Of a DNA stretch of 64,000 bases, positions 25,593 through 35,441 are shown one piece after another. Below the pieces are notes generated by a model that searched no databases, was not told where the DNA came from, and saw nothing but the letters and a program-made list of their open reading frames with translations. Both the position numbers and the translations under genes were made by a program. Origin of the DNA: CAIRDP01 sp037138335 (GTDB lineage: Bacteria > Bacteroidota > Bacteroidia > Bacteroidales > FEN-979); assembly GCA_037138335.1 (NCBI GenBank), contig JBAXIO010000003.1, positions 265,263 through 329,262 on the forward strand, given 5' to 3'. Numbering within the stretch: the stretch's first letter is position 1; each line of letters starts with the position of its first letter.

Positions 25593-27641
25593 ATGAAAAA
25601 ATTACTGTTCCTGATTTTACTTTCACTATGCTTATCCCCGGGGCTTTCTGCCCAAAAGGAAACTGAAGCCGGGCATGATCAACGTATGCAGTGGTGGCGT
25701 GAAGCGCGCTTCGGAATGTTTATCCACTGGGGTATTTATTCGGTTCCTGCAGGCAGCTGGAACGGCAACACAGGATACGGGGAATGGATAAGGACCTCAG
25801 CAGAGATCCCTCTTGCGACCTATGATGAGTTCAGGCCCAGGTTCAACCCGTCCGGTTTTGATGCCGACCAATGGGTAAAAGCAGCCCGTGATGCAGGTAT
25901 GAAATATATAGTGATCACATCAAAGCACCATGACGGGTTCTGCATGTTTGATACCAAACAAACCGACTTTAATATCATGAAGACTCCGTTTCAGCGCGAC
26001 CCGATGAAAGAACTTGCGGCTGCCTGCCGGAAATATGGATTAAAATTCTGTTTTTATTATTCGATCATGGACTGGCACCATCCCGATTACCTGCCTAGGA
26101 GGGAATGGGAAAAAGACAGGCCGGCCGGGGATGCCGATTATGAAAAGTACGTGGCCTATATGAAAGCCGAACTGAAGGAATTGCTCACCCAGTATGGTGA
26201 TATAGGGGTGCTTTGGTTCGATGGGGAATGGGAATCTACCTGGACCCAGGCGCGTGGGCTTGATCTGTATAATTATGTAAGGAACCTCCAGCCTTCCGTC
26301 ATTATCAATAACCGTGTTGGCGCTGGCCGGCTGGATATGGAAGGTATGACCAAACAGGGGATGTTCGGCGGGGATTTCGGTACGCCTGAACAGCAGATCC
26401 CTGCAACCGGGCTGCCCGGGGCCGACTGGGAAACCTGCATGACCATGAACGACCACTGGGGATATAACAGCAATGACAAGAACTTTAAAAGCTCCAAGGA
26501 AATTATCAGGATGCTTACCGACATCGCCTCAAAAGGGGGGAATTACCTCCTGAATGTCGGCCCGACATCCCTGGGGACATTCCCCCAGGAAAGTATCGAC
26601 AGGCTGAAAGATATCGGCAAATGGATGGATCTTAACTCCGAATCAATATATGGTGCAAATGCAAGCCCGTTCTTATTAACCCCCTGGGGCCGTTGTACCA
26701 TGAAATCAGAAAAAGGCGGTTTTAAACTGTATCTTCATGTTTTCAACTGGCCCGTCAAAGGGCAGCTCCTTGTCGCGGGATGCCTCAATAAGGTAAACAA
26801 GGCCTATATACTTTCAGATAAAAAACATACGGCCCTTACAACGGCCCGTGTTAACGATGCTATTACAATCAATTTGCCCCCGGTAGCCCCCGACACCATT
26901 AATACCGTCATCGTTCTTGACCTCAAAGGCAAACCCGATTTCACAAATCCGCCCGACATCAATTCCGCTTTTTCATGCCTGGTTGATTCCCTGAAAGTGA
27001 CCCTCAGTTCATCCCGTCCCAATGTTGAAATCAGGTTCCTGGTCAGCGATACCGCCAAGCAGGTAGAAGCCGGGGCAGCGCTCTACCATGGCCCCATAAC
27101 CCTTCACAGGGGAGGCTTTGTGAATGCCCGGTGTTTCAGGGATGGAAAACCTGTCAGCGGCACCAGCAGCAGGCTCTACATTCAAAAGACACCTACCGTT
27201 GCAAGGGCCGTGTCGAACCTGAAACCGGGCCTTTCATACCGGTATTTTGAAGGTGAGTGGGATAAAATGCCTAATTTCAAGAAACTCCCTCAATGGTCAT
27301 TCGGTGTTGTGGATACCATCACCCTGGCTCCGAAGAAACGCAATGAAAATTTTGCCATGTATTTTGAGGGCTATTTTAAAGTGCCGAAACGCGCATTATA
27401 CAGGTTCACCCTAGTTTCTGATGATGGCAGCAAACTCATCCTCGACGGATTGGTTGGGATCAATAATGACGGGCTTCATTCGATGCAGGAAAAAAACCTG
27501 GAGCAGGGGCTCAACGCAGGATACCATGCCATAAGGGTGGAATATTTCCAGAGGACCGGCAGTGCCGGCCTTGAGGTTTATATCGAAGGTCCGGGCATCC
27601 CCAAAACATTGTTAAAGAAGGACATGCTGTTCCATGATTAG
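25593..27641 (+). CDS. GH29 alpha-L-fucosidase with C-terminal PA14 domain
   Basis: Exported glycosidase releasing L-fucose from glycans, 682 aa. A signal peptide (1-21) precedes the GH29 barrel (about 25-350) with W-W-R-E-A-R-F-G-M-F-I-H-W-G-I-Y, the S-K-H-H-D-G-F segment and the predicted nucleophile D210 in V-L-W-F-D-G-E-W. Residues about 355-435 form a C-terminal beta-sandwich. About 450-530 resemble the CHB_HEX_C-type Ig-like domain, and about 560-680 a PA14 carbohydrate-binding domain (L-V-S-D-D-G-S-K-L-I-L-D-G). Its stop overlaps the start of the GH38 gene by 8 nt. No SusC/SusD genes are nearby. Confidence 0.93.
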   Translation: MKKLLFLILLSLCLSPGLSAQKETEAGHDQRMQWWREARFGMFIHWGIYSVPAGSWNGNTGYGEWIRTSAEIPLATYDEFRPRFNPSGFDADQWVKAARDAGMKYIVITSKHHDGFCMFDTKQTDFNIMKTPFQRDPMKELAAACRKYGLKFCFYYSIMDWHHPDYLPRREWEKDRPAGDADYEKYVAYMKAELKELLTQYGDIGVLWFDGEWESTWTQARGLDLYNYVRNLQPSVIINNRVGAGRLDMEGMTKQGMFGGDFGTPEQQIPATGLPGADWETCMTMNDHWGYNSNDKNFKSSKEIIRMLTDIASKGGNYLLNVGPTSLGTFPQESIDRLKDIGKWMDLNSESIYGANASPFLLTPWGRCTMKSEKGGFKLYLHVFNWPVKGQLLVAGCLNKVNKAYILSDKKHTALTTARVNDAITINLPPVAPDTINTVIVLDLKGKPDFTNPPDINSAFSCLVDSLKVTLSSSRPNVEIRFLVSDTAKQVEAGAALYHGPITLHRGGFVNARCFRDGKPVSGTSSRLYIQKTPTVARAVSNLKPGLSYRYFEGEWDKMPNFKKLPQWSFGVVDTITLAPKKRNENFAMYFEGYFKVPKRALYRFTLVSDDGSKLILDGLVGINNDGLHSMQEKNLEQGLNAGYHAIRVEYFQRTGSAGLEVYIEGPGIPKTLLKKDMLFHD

Positions 27642-30600
27642 ACCGGCCCTGGTTGTAAGACTGTTCCTCATTCTGCTGCTTGCTGCCCAGGGCGCCACAG
27701 CGGCTGAAAAGGCAAACCGGCCTTCCTCATTTTTCATAGGATGGGAACGATCGATAACAGGAGGCGGCTTCGGTTACCATTCACCGGAACCTGGCGTGGG
27801 ATCTTCCCTGCTTGTCCGCTCCCAGGATTCAACCAGGTTTATTGAATGGGAAACCGAAAAAATTCCTTCCGGCCTGAATGCTGATCATGTTCAGTTTGTA
27901 TGGATGTTCGGTATCGATGCCAATCCCGCCGGCCATTCGTATAAGTTGTTCCTGAACGGGGGATACTGCCTTACATTTGAGAATCCGCCGGTTTCTGAAA
28001 AAAAGACCTGGATAATACAGGGGCCCCGGGGGACTAAGCTGACCTTCAGGACCACCATGATCGATAAGTATAATGACCCAATGGGATACGCCATCCTTTC
28101 TGTACCCTCTGCATTTATAAAAAAAGGGGAAAGGCAGAATGTCAGGATCTGCGGGGAATCGGCCGGGAGCCGTACCTGGTACATGACATTCGAAGCGGCT
28201 GTATCGGAGAAAATCAGCATTGTGCAGCAGGAGGCTCTCATCCGCGGAGCTCAGGATCTGAATTACTATTCTGTCATCGCCGGTTTTATGCACCTTGGCG
28301 AACCCGTGAAAACCACCATCGAGCAGCGCGGCGGAAAGACGATGTCCTTAGTGCTCCAGCCGGGGTATACTGCTGTCAGGATTTTATTCCCTGCAACAGA
28401 GAAGCCCCGGAAGGAACAGCTTAAAATAACCATGGAAGGCTCGGAACCATTGAAGCAAGAGGTTGTCTGCCACCCTGTGAAACCATGGAAAATATACTTC
28501 GTTCAGCATACGCATACCGACATAGGATATACAAGGCCCCAAACCGAGATTCTCCCCGAGCACCTGAGATATATAGATTACGCCCTCGATTACTGCGACC
28601 AAACCGATTCCTTCCCAGATGCCGCAAAATTCAGGTGGACCTGTGAGACTTCATGGGCAGTGACAGAATATCTTAAAACAAGACCTCCCGCGCAAAGAGA
28701 AAGGCTCCGCAGAAGGCTGAAGGAAGGCAGAATAGAACTTACTGCCCTTTACCTGAATTCTTCCGACCTTGAGGATGAACCTACTATTGCCGCTTCACTC
28801 AGGCCTGTCGGCTTGTTCCGGGACCTTGGCTTTACTCTGAAAACAGCCATGCAGGATGATATCAACGGGGTTCCCTGGTGCCTTGTGGATTACCTCAGCG
28901 GGGCAGGGATCAGCTATCTCAACATGGGGCAAAACACCGACAGGGCCCTGAAGCCGTTTAACCGGCCTACAACTTTCGTCTGGGAAAGCCCTTCAGGAAA
29001 AAGGATCATTGTGAACCGGCCCGAACATTATATGTGGGGTAACGGTATGGGAATTATCAATGACAGGGAGACACTTGAGAAAAATCTCTTTGCCCACCTC
29101 TCTGATATAAACCATAAAGGCTATCCCTTCAATGAATATGCTATTCAGTTCAGCGGGTATATGACAGATAATTCACCCCCCTCAACAACTGCATGCAACA
29201 TAATTAAGGAATGGAATGAAACTTATGTATGGCCCCGGCTGAGGCTGGCCACTATCTCTGAATTCCTCGATGAGGTCAGGGAAAAGCATTTACAGGAACT
29301 TCCCGTTATTAAGGGAGCCTGGCCCGACTGGTGGATTGATGGATTTGGTTCGGCAGCACTTACGACAGCTTATACAAGAATGGCCCACGCCGACTTCATC
29401 GCCAATAACGGCTTGATGGCGATAGCCAGGATCATGGGTGCAGAACGTATCCGGCATGTCGAAGACCTTCAGCAACAGATCTTTGAAGACCTCGCTTTTT
29501 ATGATGAACATACTTTCGGGGCAGCTGAAAGCATCTCGGACCCCATGTGCGAAAACAGCGTGGTCCAGCTGGGGGAAAAACTTTCGTACACCTGGGAAGC
29601 AGTGAAAAAGAACAGGATCTTAAGGGAGGAGGTCATGGGGTGCATCCAGGATCGTTTGCCTTCTTCGGCCCGGGACGCATCCATCTCAATCATCAATACA
29701 ATGAACTGGAACCGTTCGGGAAATGTGAACCTTTACATCGACCACCAGCTCCTGCCCGCCGACAGGCAGTTCAGGATACTTGACCAGGATAATAAAGAAG
29801 TAAAAGCCCAGGCCTGGAACGAAAGGGCGGAAGGCAGCTATTGGACTTTGTTTGCCGGGGATGTCCCGCCAATGGGTTACAGCTCTTTCCACATTGAGGT
29901 TACAACCGAACCTGCAAAGCATCCGGTTCCTGAAAAGTTCACAGGTTCGATTGAAAACTCATGGTATGTTCTCAAAATTGACCCTGCCACAGGCAGGATC
30001 ACAAGCCTGTTTGACAAAGATGCACACCGTGAACTTATTGACCGTTCAGCCAAATACGGGTTCGGCGAATTTATTTATGAGACTCTCGGAAAGAACAGGG
30101 AACAGATCACCAACGGTCATCTTGACGAATTCAAGAGACGGTCCTGGGACAAGGTCTCGGTTTCAGGCGTTACCACCGGGCCGGTATGGACCAGCCTGGC
30201 ACTTACAGGACAGCTTCCTGAATGTGCTTCGGAGGAGGGCATACAATGCGAGATAAGAATGTATTCTGCCGAAAAGAAGATTGAATTCAGGTACTCAATG
30301 AAAAAACTTGCCGTGACCGATCCCGAAGGAGTATATGTTTCTTTTCCGTTTAATATGAAAAAAGAAAACAGGGTATTCTTTGAAGTAGCAGGCGCGACCG
30401 TTGAAGCCGGCAGGGACCAGATCAACGGCTCGGCGACCGATTGGCAGGGGATTCAGAATTTTGTTTCACTGGCGGATGACAGCTGCGGCGTGGTCTTTGT
30501 TTCCCCCGAGATCCCGATCGTTCAGCTCGGCGGTATCAATCTAGGTAAATTCCAGCCCATAGTCAGTAAACCAAGGCCTGAAATTTATTCCTGGGTACTC

Positions 30601-31071
30601 AATAATTACTGGACTACAAACTTTCTTGCAAGCCAGGAAGGGGAACTCAGGTGGACCTACCAGATCACCTCGGCCCCGGCCATAGCCAATGATGAAGCTG
30701 CCCGCTTCGCCTGGGGTGCAAGAATACCAATGCTTTCAAGGGTGCTGCCTGCCTCGGGCCATGAAAATCCCAATCCTGCGAAAGCCGGTTTAATGGGAAA
30801 TATCCCGTGGAACCTTCTTTTAATTAATGCCCGGCCCTCGGCTGATTACACAGGCGTTGTTTACAATCTGCGTGAAACGGCAGGCCGTCCTGCTTCTTTT
30901 AATCCCCTTCTGCTCATGAAAGGGCCTGCCAATAGAACTTCAGAAGCGACAACAAAGATCAGGGCTTCTCTTATGGATGCAATCGGGGGGGAGATCAAAC
31001 CCCTCGACGGGGATGTTACTATTTCCGCATTTGAAACAGTATTTATTAAACTGGCATGGAATGAACAATAA
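27634..31071 (+). CDS. GH38-family alpha-mannosidase-like glycosidase
   Basis: 1145 aa with a signal peptide (about 1-23). The N-terminal 280 residues are beta-rich with no assigned function. The GH38 catalytic domain begins near 285 with F-V-Q-H-T-H-T-D-I-G-Y, which carries metal-binding His and Asp residues. A second metal/nucleophile segment occurs near residue 408 (A-M-Q-D-D-I-N-G-V-P-W). The helical middle and C-terminal beta domains to about 1100 match the GH38 plan. The nucleophile motif differs from the classic Q-I-D-P-F-G form, so mannose specificity is likely but not certain. It overlaps the fucosidase by 8 nt and the carA start by 11 nt. Confidence 0.85.
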   Translation: MIRPALVVRLFLILLLAAQGATAAEKANRPSSFFIGWERSITGGGFGYHSPEPGVGSSLLVRSQDSTRFIEWETEKIPSGLNADHVQFVWMFGIDANPAGHSYKLFLNGGYCLTFENPPVSEKKTWIIQGPRGTKLTFRTTMIDKYNDPMGYAILSVPSAFIKKGERQNVRICGESAGSRTWYMTFEAAVSEKISIVQQEALIRGAQDLNYYSVIAGFMHLGEPVKTTIEQRGGKTMSLVLQPGYTAVRILFPATEKPRKEQLKITMEGSEPLKQEVVCHPVKPWKIYFVQHTHTDIGYTRPQTEILPEHLRYIDYALDYCDQTDSFPDAAKFRWTCETSWAVTEYLKTRPPAQRERLRRRLKEGRIELTALYLNSSDLEDEPTIAASLRPVGLFRDLGFTLKTAMQDDINGVPWCLVDYLSGAGISYLNMGQNTDRALKPFNRPTTFVWESPSGKRIIVNRPEHYMWGNGMGIINDRETLEKNLFAHLSDINHKGYPFNEYAIQFSGYMTDNSPPSTTACNIIKEWNETYVWPRLRLATISEFLDEVREKHLQELPVIKGAWPDWWIDGFGSAALTTAYTRMAHADFIANNGLMAIARIMGAERIRHVEDLQQQIFEDLAFYDEHTFGAAESISDPMCENSVVQLGEKLSYTWEAVKKNRILREEVMGCIQDRLPSSARDASISIINTMNWNRSGNVNLYIDHQLLPADRQFRILDQDNKEVKAQAWNERAEGSYWTLFAGDVPPMGYSSFHIEVTTEPAKHPVPEKFTGSIENSWYVLKIDPATGRITSLFDKDAHRELIDRSAKYGFGEFIYETLGKNREQITNGHLDEFKRRSWDKVSVSGVTTGPVWTSLALTGQLPECASEEGIQCEIRMYSAEKKIEFRYSMKKLAVTDPEGVYVSFPFNMKKENRVFFEVAGATVEAGRDQINGSATDWQGIQNFVSLADDSCGVVFVSPEIPIVQLGGINLGKFQPIVSKPRPEIYSWVLNNYWTTNFLASQEGELRWTYQITSAPAIANDEAARFAWGARIPMLSRVLPASGHENPNPAKAGLMGNIPWNLLLINARPSADYTGVVYNLRETAGRPASFNPLLLMKGPANRTSEATTKIRASLMDAIGGEIKPLDGDVTISAFETVFIKLAWNEQ

Positions 31072-32143
31072 AAGTTATCTGATCCTCGACGACGGCACCA
31101 GGCTTGAGGGGAAGCAATTCGGGGCCGACCGCTCCGTAGCCGGGGAAGTGGTGTTCAACACCGCCATGACAGGTTACCCCGAAAGCCTTACCGATCCTTC
31201 ATACAAAGGGCAGATCCTTGTTCTTACCTTCCCGCTGATAGGAAATTACGGGGTTCCCCGCGACCGCTTTGAAAACGGACTGTCGAGGTTCTTTGAATCG
31301 GACCACGTGCATATCACGGGCCTCGTCATATCCGATTATTCGGTAGACTACAGCCACTGGAACGCCATGAAGAGCCTTAGCGACTGGCTCCGTGAATACA
31401 ATATACCCGGCTTGTACGGGATCGATACCAGGGCCCTTACAAAACACCTACGCGAAAAAGGAACCATGCTTGGCAAACTCATTTCACCGGCAGAAGGTGA
31501 AATTGACTGGTATGATCCCAACAAGGATAACCTCGTGGCTATGGTAAGTATACCCAAACCCCAGGTATATGAAGGGAATGATAACAAAGTGATACTCGTC
31601 GACTGCGGTGTGAAAAACAACATCCTCCGCTGCCTGATCGATCTCGGCGTGACTGTAAAAAGGGTCCCCTGGGATTATGATTTTACAAAAGAGGATTACG
31701 GCGGATTGGTTCTCTCCAATGGCCCTGGCGATCCCCGTATGTGCGAAGCAACAATCAGCCATGTTGCAAAAGCACTGGAGGGGGATACGCCGGTTTTCGG
31801 CATCTGCCTGGGGAACCAGCTGCTCTCGATAGCAGGAGGGGCCAGTACTTATAAGCTGAAATACGGCCACAGGGGATATAACCAGCCTGTGCTGCAGGTC
31901 GGCACAAACAGGGCATACATCACAAGCCAGAACCACGGGTTTGCAGTCGACAACGAAACCCTGGGTCCCGACTGGGAACCATACTTCATAAACCTCAACG
32001 ACAATACCAACGAAGGGATACGGCATAAAACCAGGCCGTTCATGTCGACCCAGTTTCATCCCGAAGCTTCGGGGGGGCCAAACGATACCCGTTTCCTGTT
32101 TGAGGAGTTTCAACGTATGATGACGAAAGGCAATAAGAAATGA
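31061..32143 (+). CDS. carA: Carbamoyl-phosphate synthase small (glutaminase) subunit
   Basis: Class I glutamine amidotransferase subunit that passes ammonia to CarB for arginine and pyrimidine synthesis, 360 aa. An N-terminal CPSase small domain (V-F-N-T-A-M-T-G-Y-P-E-S) precedes the amidotransferase domain. Nucleophile C249 lies in F-G-I-C-L-G-N-Q, and the His/Glu of the triad in F-H-P-E-A-S-G-G-P. The common GHQ after the nucleophile reads GNQ. The ATG at 31061 lies within the last codons of the mannosidase gene. An in-frame start farther upstream would add a non-family sequence encoded inside that gene. carB overlaps its end by ATGA. Confidence 0.95.
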   Translation: MNNKSYLILDDGTRLEGKQFGADRSVAGEVVFNTAMTGYPESLTDPSYKGQILVLTFPLIGNYGVPRDRFENGLSRFFESDHVHITGLVISDYSVDYSHWNAMKSLSDWLREYNIPGLYGIDTRALTKHLREKGTMLGKLISPAEGEIDWYDPNKDNLVAMVSIPKPQVYEGNDNKVILVDCGVKNNILRCLIDLGVTVKRVPWDYDFTKEDYGGLVLSNGPGDPRMCEATISHVAKALEGDTPVFGICLGNQLLSIAGGASTYKLKYGHRGYNQPVLQVGTNRAYITSQNHGFAVDNETLGPDWEPYFINLNDNTNEGIRHKTRPFMSTQFHPEASGGPNDTRFLFEEFQRMMTKGNKK

Positions 32144-35100
32144 TGACAGATATTATAAGAGAAGATATCCGCAAAGTGATCATCCTCGGCTCCGGCGCCC
32201 TTAAGATAGGCGAGGCCGGGGAATTTGACTATTCAGGTTCCCAGGCCCTGAAGGCCCTGAAAGAGGAAGGGATATCCACTGTGCTGGTCAACCCGAACAT
32301 TGCAACAATTCAGACATCGGAAGAAATAGCCGATAAGGTGTATTTCCTGCCTGTTACGCCCGAATTCGTTGAACGGGTCATTGAAAAAGAGAAACCCGAC
32401 GGGATACTGCTTTCCTTTGGAGGACAGACCGCCCTCAACTGCGGTGTCAACCTGTTCAAGACCGGGGTGCTGGAAAAACATAATGTAAGGGTGCTGGGAA
32501 CCCCCGTCCAGACCATCATCGACACCGAAGACCGTGAACGTTTCGTCAACAAACTGCTTGAGATAGGGGTGAAGACACCTGTGAGCTTTGCAGTGGAATC
32601 AACTGAAGCAGCCATGGAAGCGGCTTCCAGAATTGGCTTCCCTATAATAATACGTGCGGCATTTACCCTCGGCGGACAAGGCAGCGGTTTCAGCGGGAAT
32701 GAAGAAGACCTGAAGACCGCGGCAGCAAAAGCATTCTCATACTCCACCCAGATCCTTGTCGAGGAGTCCCTTAAAGGCTGGAAGGAGATCGAGTACGAAG
32801 TGGTCCGTGACCGTTACGACAACTGCATCACAGTCTGCAATATGGAGAATTTTGACCCCCTGGGTATCCATACCGGCGAAAGTATTGTCGTTGCGCCTTC
32901 CCAGACCCTTACCAATGCAGAGTATTACAAACTCCGGGATCTTTCGATCAAAGTCATCAGGCACCTGGGGATCATCGGCGAATGCAATATACAATATGCC
33001 CTGAACCCCGATTCGGAGGAGTACCGGGTGATAGAAGTCAATGCCCGCTTGTCGAGATCATCGGCCCTGGCATCTAAGGCGACAGGCTATCCCCTGGCTT
33101 TCGTGGCTGCCAAGCTGGCCCTGGGATATGGCCTGCATGAACTGAAAAATTCGGTCACCAAAGTCACTTCGGCATTTTTTGAACCTGCACTGGATTATAT
33201 AGTCGTGAAGATCCCCCGCTGGGACCTCGGCAAATTCAGCGGGGTCTCCAAGCAGATCGGCTCCAGCATGAAAAGCGTGGGTGAGATCATGGCCATCGGC
33301 CGCACCTTTGAAGAGGCTATCCAGAAAGGACTGCGGATGATAGGGCAGGGGATGCACGGGTTCGTCGGAAACAAGGACCTCGAAGTCGAGGCCATAGAGA
33401 CCGAACTTACCGAACCTACCGACATGAGGATATTCGTGATCGCCCAGGCACTGGAAGCTGGGTTTACGGTCGACAGGATATGGGAACTTACCCGCATCGA
33501 CCGCTGGTTCCTGTATAAACTCCAGAATATCTTCCGTCTCAGCCACGGGCTTTCAAAGATAGCCTCCCTGGAGGAACTCCCCGACGAACTGCTGAAAGAG
33601 GCGAAACGCCTTGGATTCTCCGACTTCCAGATTGCCAGGCTGATTTTAAAGCACGACAAGACCGAAGTAGGCCGTGACATGCTCCTGGTGAGGGAACACC
33701 GCATCAGCCACGGGGTCCTGCCCGTGGTCAAACAGATCGACACCCTGGCTGCCGAATACCCCGCCGTGACCAACTACCTGTATATGACTTACGGGGGAAC
33801 AGAACACGATATTGACTATGCAGCCGATGCCACTTCCCTGCAAAGATCAGTGATAGTGCTTGGTTCCGGCGCCTATCGCATCGGAAGTTCCGTCGAATTC
33901 GACTGGTGCAGCGTGAATGCCTTAACTACCGTGCAAAAGGCCGGTTACCGCTCCGTGATGATCAATTACAACCCCGAAACGGTCAGTACCGACTACGACC
34001 TCTGCGACCGCCTTTATTTCGACGAGCTTTCCTTTGAGAGGGTGATGGACATCATTACCCTCGAAAACCCGGCCGGGGTGATCATTTCGATGGGCGGACA
34101 GATCCCGAACAACCTTGCCCTGAGGCTGCATGCCCAGGGGGTCCATGTTCTCGGAACATCACCCATCGACATCGACAGGGCCGAGGACAGGCATAAATTC
34201 TCATCCCTTCTGGATACCCTCGACATCGACCAGCCCCGTTGGCAGGAACTCACCAGCCTCGACGATATTTTCCGGTTCGCTGAGAAAGTGGGATTTCCAG
34301 TACTGGTAAGACCTTCATACGTATTGTCGGGAGCCGCTATGAACGTGGTCTCCAACATCAACGAGCTGGAATACTTTTTGAAGCTGGCGGCAAAAGTTTC
34401 AAAGGAACATCCTGTGGTGGTCTCCGAATTCATACAGGAAGCAAAAGAGATAGAGATCGACGCCATTGCCCGCAAAGGAGAGATCGTGGTGTACGCCATC
34501 TCGGAACACGTTGAATTTGCCGGGGTCCACTCGGGGGACGCAACCATAGTGTTCCCTCCTCAAAAGCTGTATATAGAAACAGTAAGAAGGATCAAGAGGA
34601 TCAGCCGCGATATTGCCGACTCACTCAACATTACCGGTCCGTTCAATATCCAGTTCCTGGCCAAGAACAACGACATCAAGGTCATCGAATGCAACCTCAG
34701 GGCTTCCCGCTCTTTTCCCTTTGTTTCAAAGGTCCTTAAAACCAACCTCATCGAGATAGGCACCCAGGTGATGCTTGGGCTTTCATTTGAAAAGCCCGAT
34801 AAATCATTGTTCGACCTTGATTACATCGGTGTTAAAGCCCCCCAGTTCTCGTTTTCCCGTTTAAGCAAAGCCGACCCCATTCTGGGAGTCGATATGGCAT
34901 CAACCGGGGAGGTTGGCTGCATAGGTGATACATTTTATGAAGCCATTTTGAAAGCCATGCTGAGCGTGGGTTACAGGATCCCAGGGAAGAACATTATGCT
35001 CTCCACAGGCCCTGCAAAGGCAAAAACCACCCTTCTCGAAGGATGCCGCAAGCTGGCTGAACTGGGGTATAACCTTTATGCCACCCCGGGCACGGCTGAA

Positions 35101-35385
35101 TTCCTGAGATCCTTTGACATACAGTCAACCGTGCTGCACTGGCCCGATGAGGATTTGCAGCCAAACATTGTAGATTATCTGAAGCAGAGGAAGATAGACC
35201 TGGTGATTAATATCCCCAAGAATCTTTCACGCACTGAGCTTAACAACGATTACCTCATCCGCCGTACATCAGTGGATTACAATATACCCCTTATCACCAA
35301 TGCAAACCTTGCCAATGCCTTCATCATGGCCTTTTGCCTGCTCAAGCCCGAAGATATTGAGATCAAGAGCTGGGATGAATATTAA
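32140..35385 (+). CDS. carB: Carbamoyl-phosphate synthase large subunit
   Basis: Makes carbamoyl phosphate from bicarbonate, two ATP and ammonia, 1081 aa as usual. It contains two homologous ATP-grasp halves: the first opens with G-S-G-A-L-K-I-G-E-A-G-E-F-D-Y-S-G near residue 18, the second with G-S-G-A-Y-R-I-G-S-S-V-E-F-D-W near 572. A C-terminal MGS-like allosteric domain follows (about 945-1075, with T-P-G-T-A-E-F-L). The first-half signature has Glu-Ala-Gly-Glu where enterobacterial CarB has Gln-Ala-Cys-Glu. Its stop is immediately followed by an inverted repeat. Confidence 0.96.
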   Translation: MMTDIIREDIRKVIILGSGALKIGEAGEFDYSGSQALKALKEEGISTVLVNPNIATIQTSEEIADKVYFLPVTPEFVERVIEKEKPDGILLSFGGQTALNCGVNLFKTGVLEKHNVRVLGTPVQTIIDTEDRERFVNKLLEIGVKTPVSFAVESTEAAMEAASRIGFPIIIRAAFTLGGQGSGFSGNEEDLKTAAAKAFSYSTQILVEESLKGWKEIEYEVVRDRYDNCITVCNMENFDPLGIHTGESIVVAPSQTLTNAEYYKLRDLSIKVIRHLGIIGECNIQYALNPDSEEYRVIEVNARLSRSSALASKATGYPLAFVAAKLALGYGLHELKNSVTKVTSAFFEPALDYIVVKIPRWDLGKFSGVSKQIGSSMKSVGEIMAIGRTFEEAIQKGLRMIGQGMHGFVGNKDLEVEAIETELTEPTDMRIFVIAQALEAGFTVDRIWELTRIDRWFLYKLQNIFRLSHGLSKIASLEELPDELLKEAKRLGFSDFQIARLILKHDKTEVGRDMLLVREHRISHGVLPVVKQIDTLAAEYPAVTNYLYMTYGGTEHDIDYAADATSLQRSVIVLGSGAYRIGSSVEFDWCSVNALTTVQKAGYRSVMINYNPETVSTDYDLCDRLYFDELSFERVMDIITLENPAGVIISMGGQIPNNLALRLHAQGVHVLGTSPIDIDRAEDRHKFSSLLDTLDIDQPRWQELTSLDDIFRFAEKVGFPVLVRPSYVLSGAAMNVVSNINELEYFLKLAAKVSKEHPVVVSEFIQEAKEIEIDAIARKGEIVVYAISEHVEFAGVHSGDATIVFPPQKLYIETVRRIKRISRDIADSLNITGPFNIQFLAKNNDIKVIECNLRASRSFPFVSKVLKTNLIEIGTQVMLGLSFEKPDKSLFDLDYIGVKAPQFSFSRLSKADPILGVDMASTGEVGCIGDTFYEAILKAMLSVGYRIPGKNIMLSTGPAKAKTTLLEGCRKLAELGYNLYATPGTAEFLRSFDIQSTVLHWPDEDLQPNIVDYLKQRKIDLVINIPKNLSRTELNNDYLIRRTSVDYNIPLITNANLANAFIMAFCLLKPEDIEIKSWDEY

Positions 35386-35432
35386 TGAGCCATGAGTGAC
35401 GAGTGACGAGTGATTGTCTACTCATGGCTCAT
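35385..35432. terminator. 13-bp perfect inverted repeat between carB and sulfatase
   Basis: ATGAGCCATGAGT (35385-35397) and its exact reverse complement ACTCATGGCTCAT (35420-35432) flank a 22-nt loop holding heptad units (GAGTGAC, GAGTGAC, GAGTGAT). A further CTCATGG-like unit follows. No T-run follows on either strand, so it is not a classical intrinsic terminator. It lies at the junction of two convergent genes and could serve both. Confidence 0.55.
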
Positions 35433-35441
35433 GGCTCATCA

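Noticed and set aside
31484..32113. Minus-strand reading frame (209 codons) opposite carA
   Set aside because: Antisense to the conserved amidotransferase domain, with no protein-like features.
31061..32143. carA damaged because GHQ reads GNQ after the nucleophile Cys
   Set aside because: Cys249 and the His/Glu of the triad are intact, and I believe the Asn variant is usual in this phylum.
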